Shown piece after piece: positions 14,757 through 16,384 of a DNA stretch of 16,384 bases. Both the position numbers and the translations under genes were made by a program. Below the pieces are notes generated by a model. That model was given only the letters and a program-made list of their open reading frames with translations. It had not been told where the DNA came from and searched no databases. The stretch lies in NCBI GenBank assembly GCA_902488725.1, contig CABTXO010000008.1, positions 1 through 16,384 on the forward strand, read 5' to 3'. The stretch is from an uncultured Bacteroidales bacterium (GTDB lineage: Bacteria; Bacteroidota; Bacteroidia; Bacteroidales; UBA932). The stretch's first letter is position 1; each line of letters opens with the position of its first letter.

Positions 14757-15773
14757 ATGAAAAATATATCCTTGCAGTCCATCGCAGAAAAAACAGGCGT
14801 TTCCGTCTCCACCGTCTCCCGGGTGCTCTCCGGGAAAGGAGAACGATACCGCATCAGCCGGAAAACGATCGCCGCGGTCAAGCAGGAAGCAGACAACGTC
14901 AACTACATGCCGGACCTGATCGCCAAGGGGTTGCGGATGAACCGGACGGACACTGTCGGGCTGACGGTACCGAACATCGACACCCCCTTCTTCGCGAACC
15001 TGTCCTGCATCGTGATCAACGAACTCAAGCAGCGCGGCTACCACGTCCTCCTCGCGGACTCGATGGAATCGGACAAGGAAGAGAAGGATGCGCTCGACAT
15101 GTTCGTCTCTCGGAAAGTGGACGGGATCATCGCCGTCCCCGTCAGTTCCTCGCCCGACCTTTACGAAGGGATCGCATCGGAAACCCCTGTCGTCCTGATC
15201 GACCGGTATTTTGACGAAACGCGCCTGCCCTACATCTGCACGGACAACTACACGGGCGGCAGGATGGCGACCGGCCATTTGATCCGAAAGGGCTACCGGA
15301 ACCTGCTCGCGATCGAAGGCGTCCGGACGGCGCTGTCGAACCGGGACAGGGAGGGCGGATTTCTGGACGAAGTGAACGCACACAAGGGAACATCCATCCG
15401 CACCCGCATCGCCGGCGACGCCTTTTCGGTGGAAAACGGCTACCGGGAGACGGTGAAGGTCCTCCGAAGCGGGGATCTGCCGGACGCCATCTTCGCTTTC
15501 AGCACCACCATCCTGCTGGGATCGATCATGGCGCTGCGCGAACACGGCATCCGCCTTCCAGAAGAAATCGGCTTGATCTCCTTCGACAACAACGGTTTCC
15601 TGGATTATCTGGATCCGGCGGTCACCCGCATCGAGCAGCCTTTGACCGACATCGGCAGAAAGGCTGCCGGGATTCTGTTGCAGATCATTGCCTGCAGACG
15701 AAAAGATCTTCCGGATCCGGAACAGATCCAGGAGCACCTGAAGCCATCCCTCGTCGTGCGGGACAGCTGCTGA
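14757..15773 (+). CDS. LacI-family transcriptional regulator, probable local repressor of the PUL
   Basis: DNA-binding regulator of 338 residues, the usual family length. The N-terminal helix-turn-helix is SLQSIAEKTGVSVSTVSRVL (5-24), followed by the hinge segment YMPDLIAKGLRMNRTDTVGL (50-69), where Leu59 is placed like the leucine that inserts into operator CpG. Residues 65-338 form the periplasmic-binding-protein-like effector domain: VPNIDTPFFANL, VDGIIAVPVS, PVVLIDR, YICTDNYTGG, GLISFDNNGFLDYLDPAVTRIEQP. The effector is probably a sugar or sugar phosphate released by the PUL, but this is not readable. ATG 14757 starts at the canonical distance before the HTH. It diverges from susC with a shared operator and runs toward GH92 in the same direction. 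LacI-type control of PULs is known but less usual than HTCS or sigma/anti-sigma control. Confidence 0.95.
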   Translation: MKNISLQSIAEKTGVSVSTVSRVLSGKGERYRISRKTIAAVKQEADNVNYMPDLIAKGLRMNRTDTVGLTVPNIDTPFFANLSCIVINELKQRGYHVLLADSMESDKEEKDALDMFVSRKVDGIIAVPVSSSPDLYEGIASETPVVLIDRYFDETRLPYICTDNYTGGRMATGHLIRKGYRNLLAIEGVRTALSNRDREGGFLDEVNAHKGTSIRTRIAGDAFSVENGYRETVKVLRSGDLPDAIFAFSTTILLGSIMALREHGIRLPEEIGLISFDNNGFLDYLDPAVTRIEQPLTDIGRKAAGILLQIIACRRKDLPDPEQIQEHLKPSLVVRDSC

Positions 15774-15805
15774 ACCGGGACAGTTGCCGAATCCTGCGTT
15801 CAGTC

Positions 15806-15819
15806 TGCGGGAAACCGCA
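15806..15819 (+). terminator. Short GNRA-loop hairpin between lacI and GH92
   Basis: TGCGG and CCGCA pair perfectly (5 bp) around a GAAA loop, 32 bp after the lacI stop, followed by the moderately T-rich AGATTTTG. It could be a weak lacI terminator. It is not the operator type seen upstream, since it lacks a central CpG. The sequence after it holds TATATTTA (15830-15837), one mismatch from a -7 element for the GH92 gene, but no properly spaced -33 is seen. Confidence 0.3.
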
Positions 15820-15852
15820 AGATTTTGCCTATATTTAAAAAATTTCGTCCGC

Positions 15853-16384
15853 ATGAAAACTCCTTTGCTCATTTTGACGGTGATCTCCTGTCTGACGGCT
15901 GCTTCCGCCCAGCCGGCCGGAAACCGCTCCTACGTCAATCCCTTCATCGGCACCGACGGCATGGGCCACACCTTCCCGGGTGCCTGCGTGCCCTTCGGCG
16001 GCGTGCAGCTCAGCCCCGACACGGACACGATTCCGCACAATGTGAACGGTGTCTACCAGCCCCGCGTGTATGAATATTGCGCCGGCTACCGCTACGAGGA
16101 TCCGACCATCGTCGGCTTCAGCCACACCCACTTCAGCGGCACGGGACACTCCGACCTCGGCGACATCCTGGTCATGCCCGCCACCGGACCGCTGAAGCTG
16201 AACCCCGGCACGGAGGACGACCCGGACGCCGGCTACCGCTCCCGCTTCTCGCACGAGACCGAATCCGCCAGCCCCGGCCTGTACGCCGTCACCCTCGCCG
16301 ACTACGGCATCCGCGCCCGGCTCACGGCGACCTGCCGCGTCGGGGGGCATGAATATACCTTCCCGGCCGGAACCGACGGGCATG
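15853..16384 (+). CDS. GH92 family alpha-mannosidase, 3' end cut off by window edge
   Basis: Calcium-dependent exo-alpha-mannosidases of family GH92 remove mannose from N-glycans and yeast mannan; most members are 700-800 residues, so the visible 177 residues are the start of the N-terminal beta-sandwich. The signal peptide is MKTPLLILTVISCLTAASA, with no lipobox cysteine at the cleavage site, so the enzyme is probably periplasmic. The GH92 opening is unmistakable: SYVNPFIGTDGMGHTFPGA (26-44), PFGGVQLSPDT, then CAGYRYEDPTIVGFSHTH and FSGTGHSDLGDILVMP. ATG 15853 was chosen because it starts the signal peptide; the frame has no stop to the window end. It follows lacI by 79 bp in the same direction. 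Linkage specificity and catalytic residues lie off-window. Confidence 0.93.
   Translation, partial: MKTPLLILTVISCLTAASAQPAGNRSYVNPFIGTDGMGHTFPGACVPFGGVQLSPDTDTIPHNVNGVYQPRVYEYCAGYRYEDPTIVGFSHTHFSGTGHSDLGDILVMPATGPLKLNPGTEDDPDAGYRSRFSHETESASPGLYAVTLADYGIRARLTATCRVGGHEYTFPAGTDGH

Noticed and set aside
15806..15819. TGCGG-GAAA-CCGCA as a LacI operator for GH92
   Set aside because: The arms differ from the TTGCGCAA half-site and there is no central CpG, so a hairpin is the better reading.

Overview
The window looks like chromosomal DNA from a high-GC member of the Bacteroidales (Bacteroidota). The main evidence is an adjacent SusC/SusD pair, surface lipoproteins with Bacteroidota-specific domains (DUF4959/DUF5126/DUF5000-like and DUF4998-like), a GH92 glycosidase, and promoter-like sequences of the Bacteroidota type (TTG, about 19 bp, TAnnTTTG). 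The GC-rich codons would suit Alistipes/Rikenellaceae or an uncultured gut Bacteroidales, but genus cannot be fixed from the sequence.

Layout. Bases 2-2369 hold plus-strand housekeeping genes: the 3' part of miaA, purE, a small unidentified reading frame (1401-1607) and the exonuclease III gene xth. A converging minus-strand gene (2431-3015) is a PD-(D/E)XK (Rpn/PDDEXK_2) family member that seems to have lost its catalytic core. Bases 3173-14566 are one tightly spaced minus-strand operon, transcribed right to left: susC, susD, a DUF4959-type lipoprotein, a DUF4998/discoidin-type lipoprotein, and a large lipoprotein carrying a calcineurin-like metallophosphoesterase and a LamG-like lectin domain. 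An 11-bp perfect stem lies just after the operon. Divergently, on the plus strand, are a LacI-family regulator (14757-15773) and the 5' end of a GH92 alpha-mannosidase gene (15853 to the window edge).

How it works together (inference). This is a polysaccharide utilisation locus (PUL). The SusC/SusD pair would import oligosaccharides, the two lipoproteins with galactose-binding-like C-termini would bind glycan at the cell surface, the phosphoesterase lipoprotein would remove a phosphate, and GH92 would cleave alpha-mannosides. Together these point to an alpha-mannose-rich, possibly phosphorylated glycan such as phosphomannan or a mannose-phosphate N-glycan. The 190-bp lacI-susC intergenic region contains a 20-bp near-perfect palindrome centred on CpG. 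It sits between or over two divergent Bacteroidota-type promoters, which suggests that the LacI protein represses both the operon and itself. SusC has no N-terminal STN domain, which fits control by LacI rather than by an ECF sigma/anti-sigma pair.

No tRNA, rRNA, CRISPR array or insertion sequence was seen, and no gene-free stretch exceeds 300 bases.
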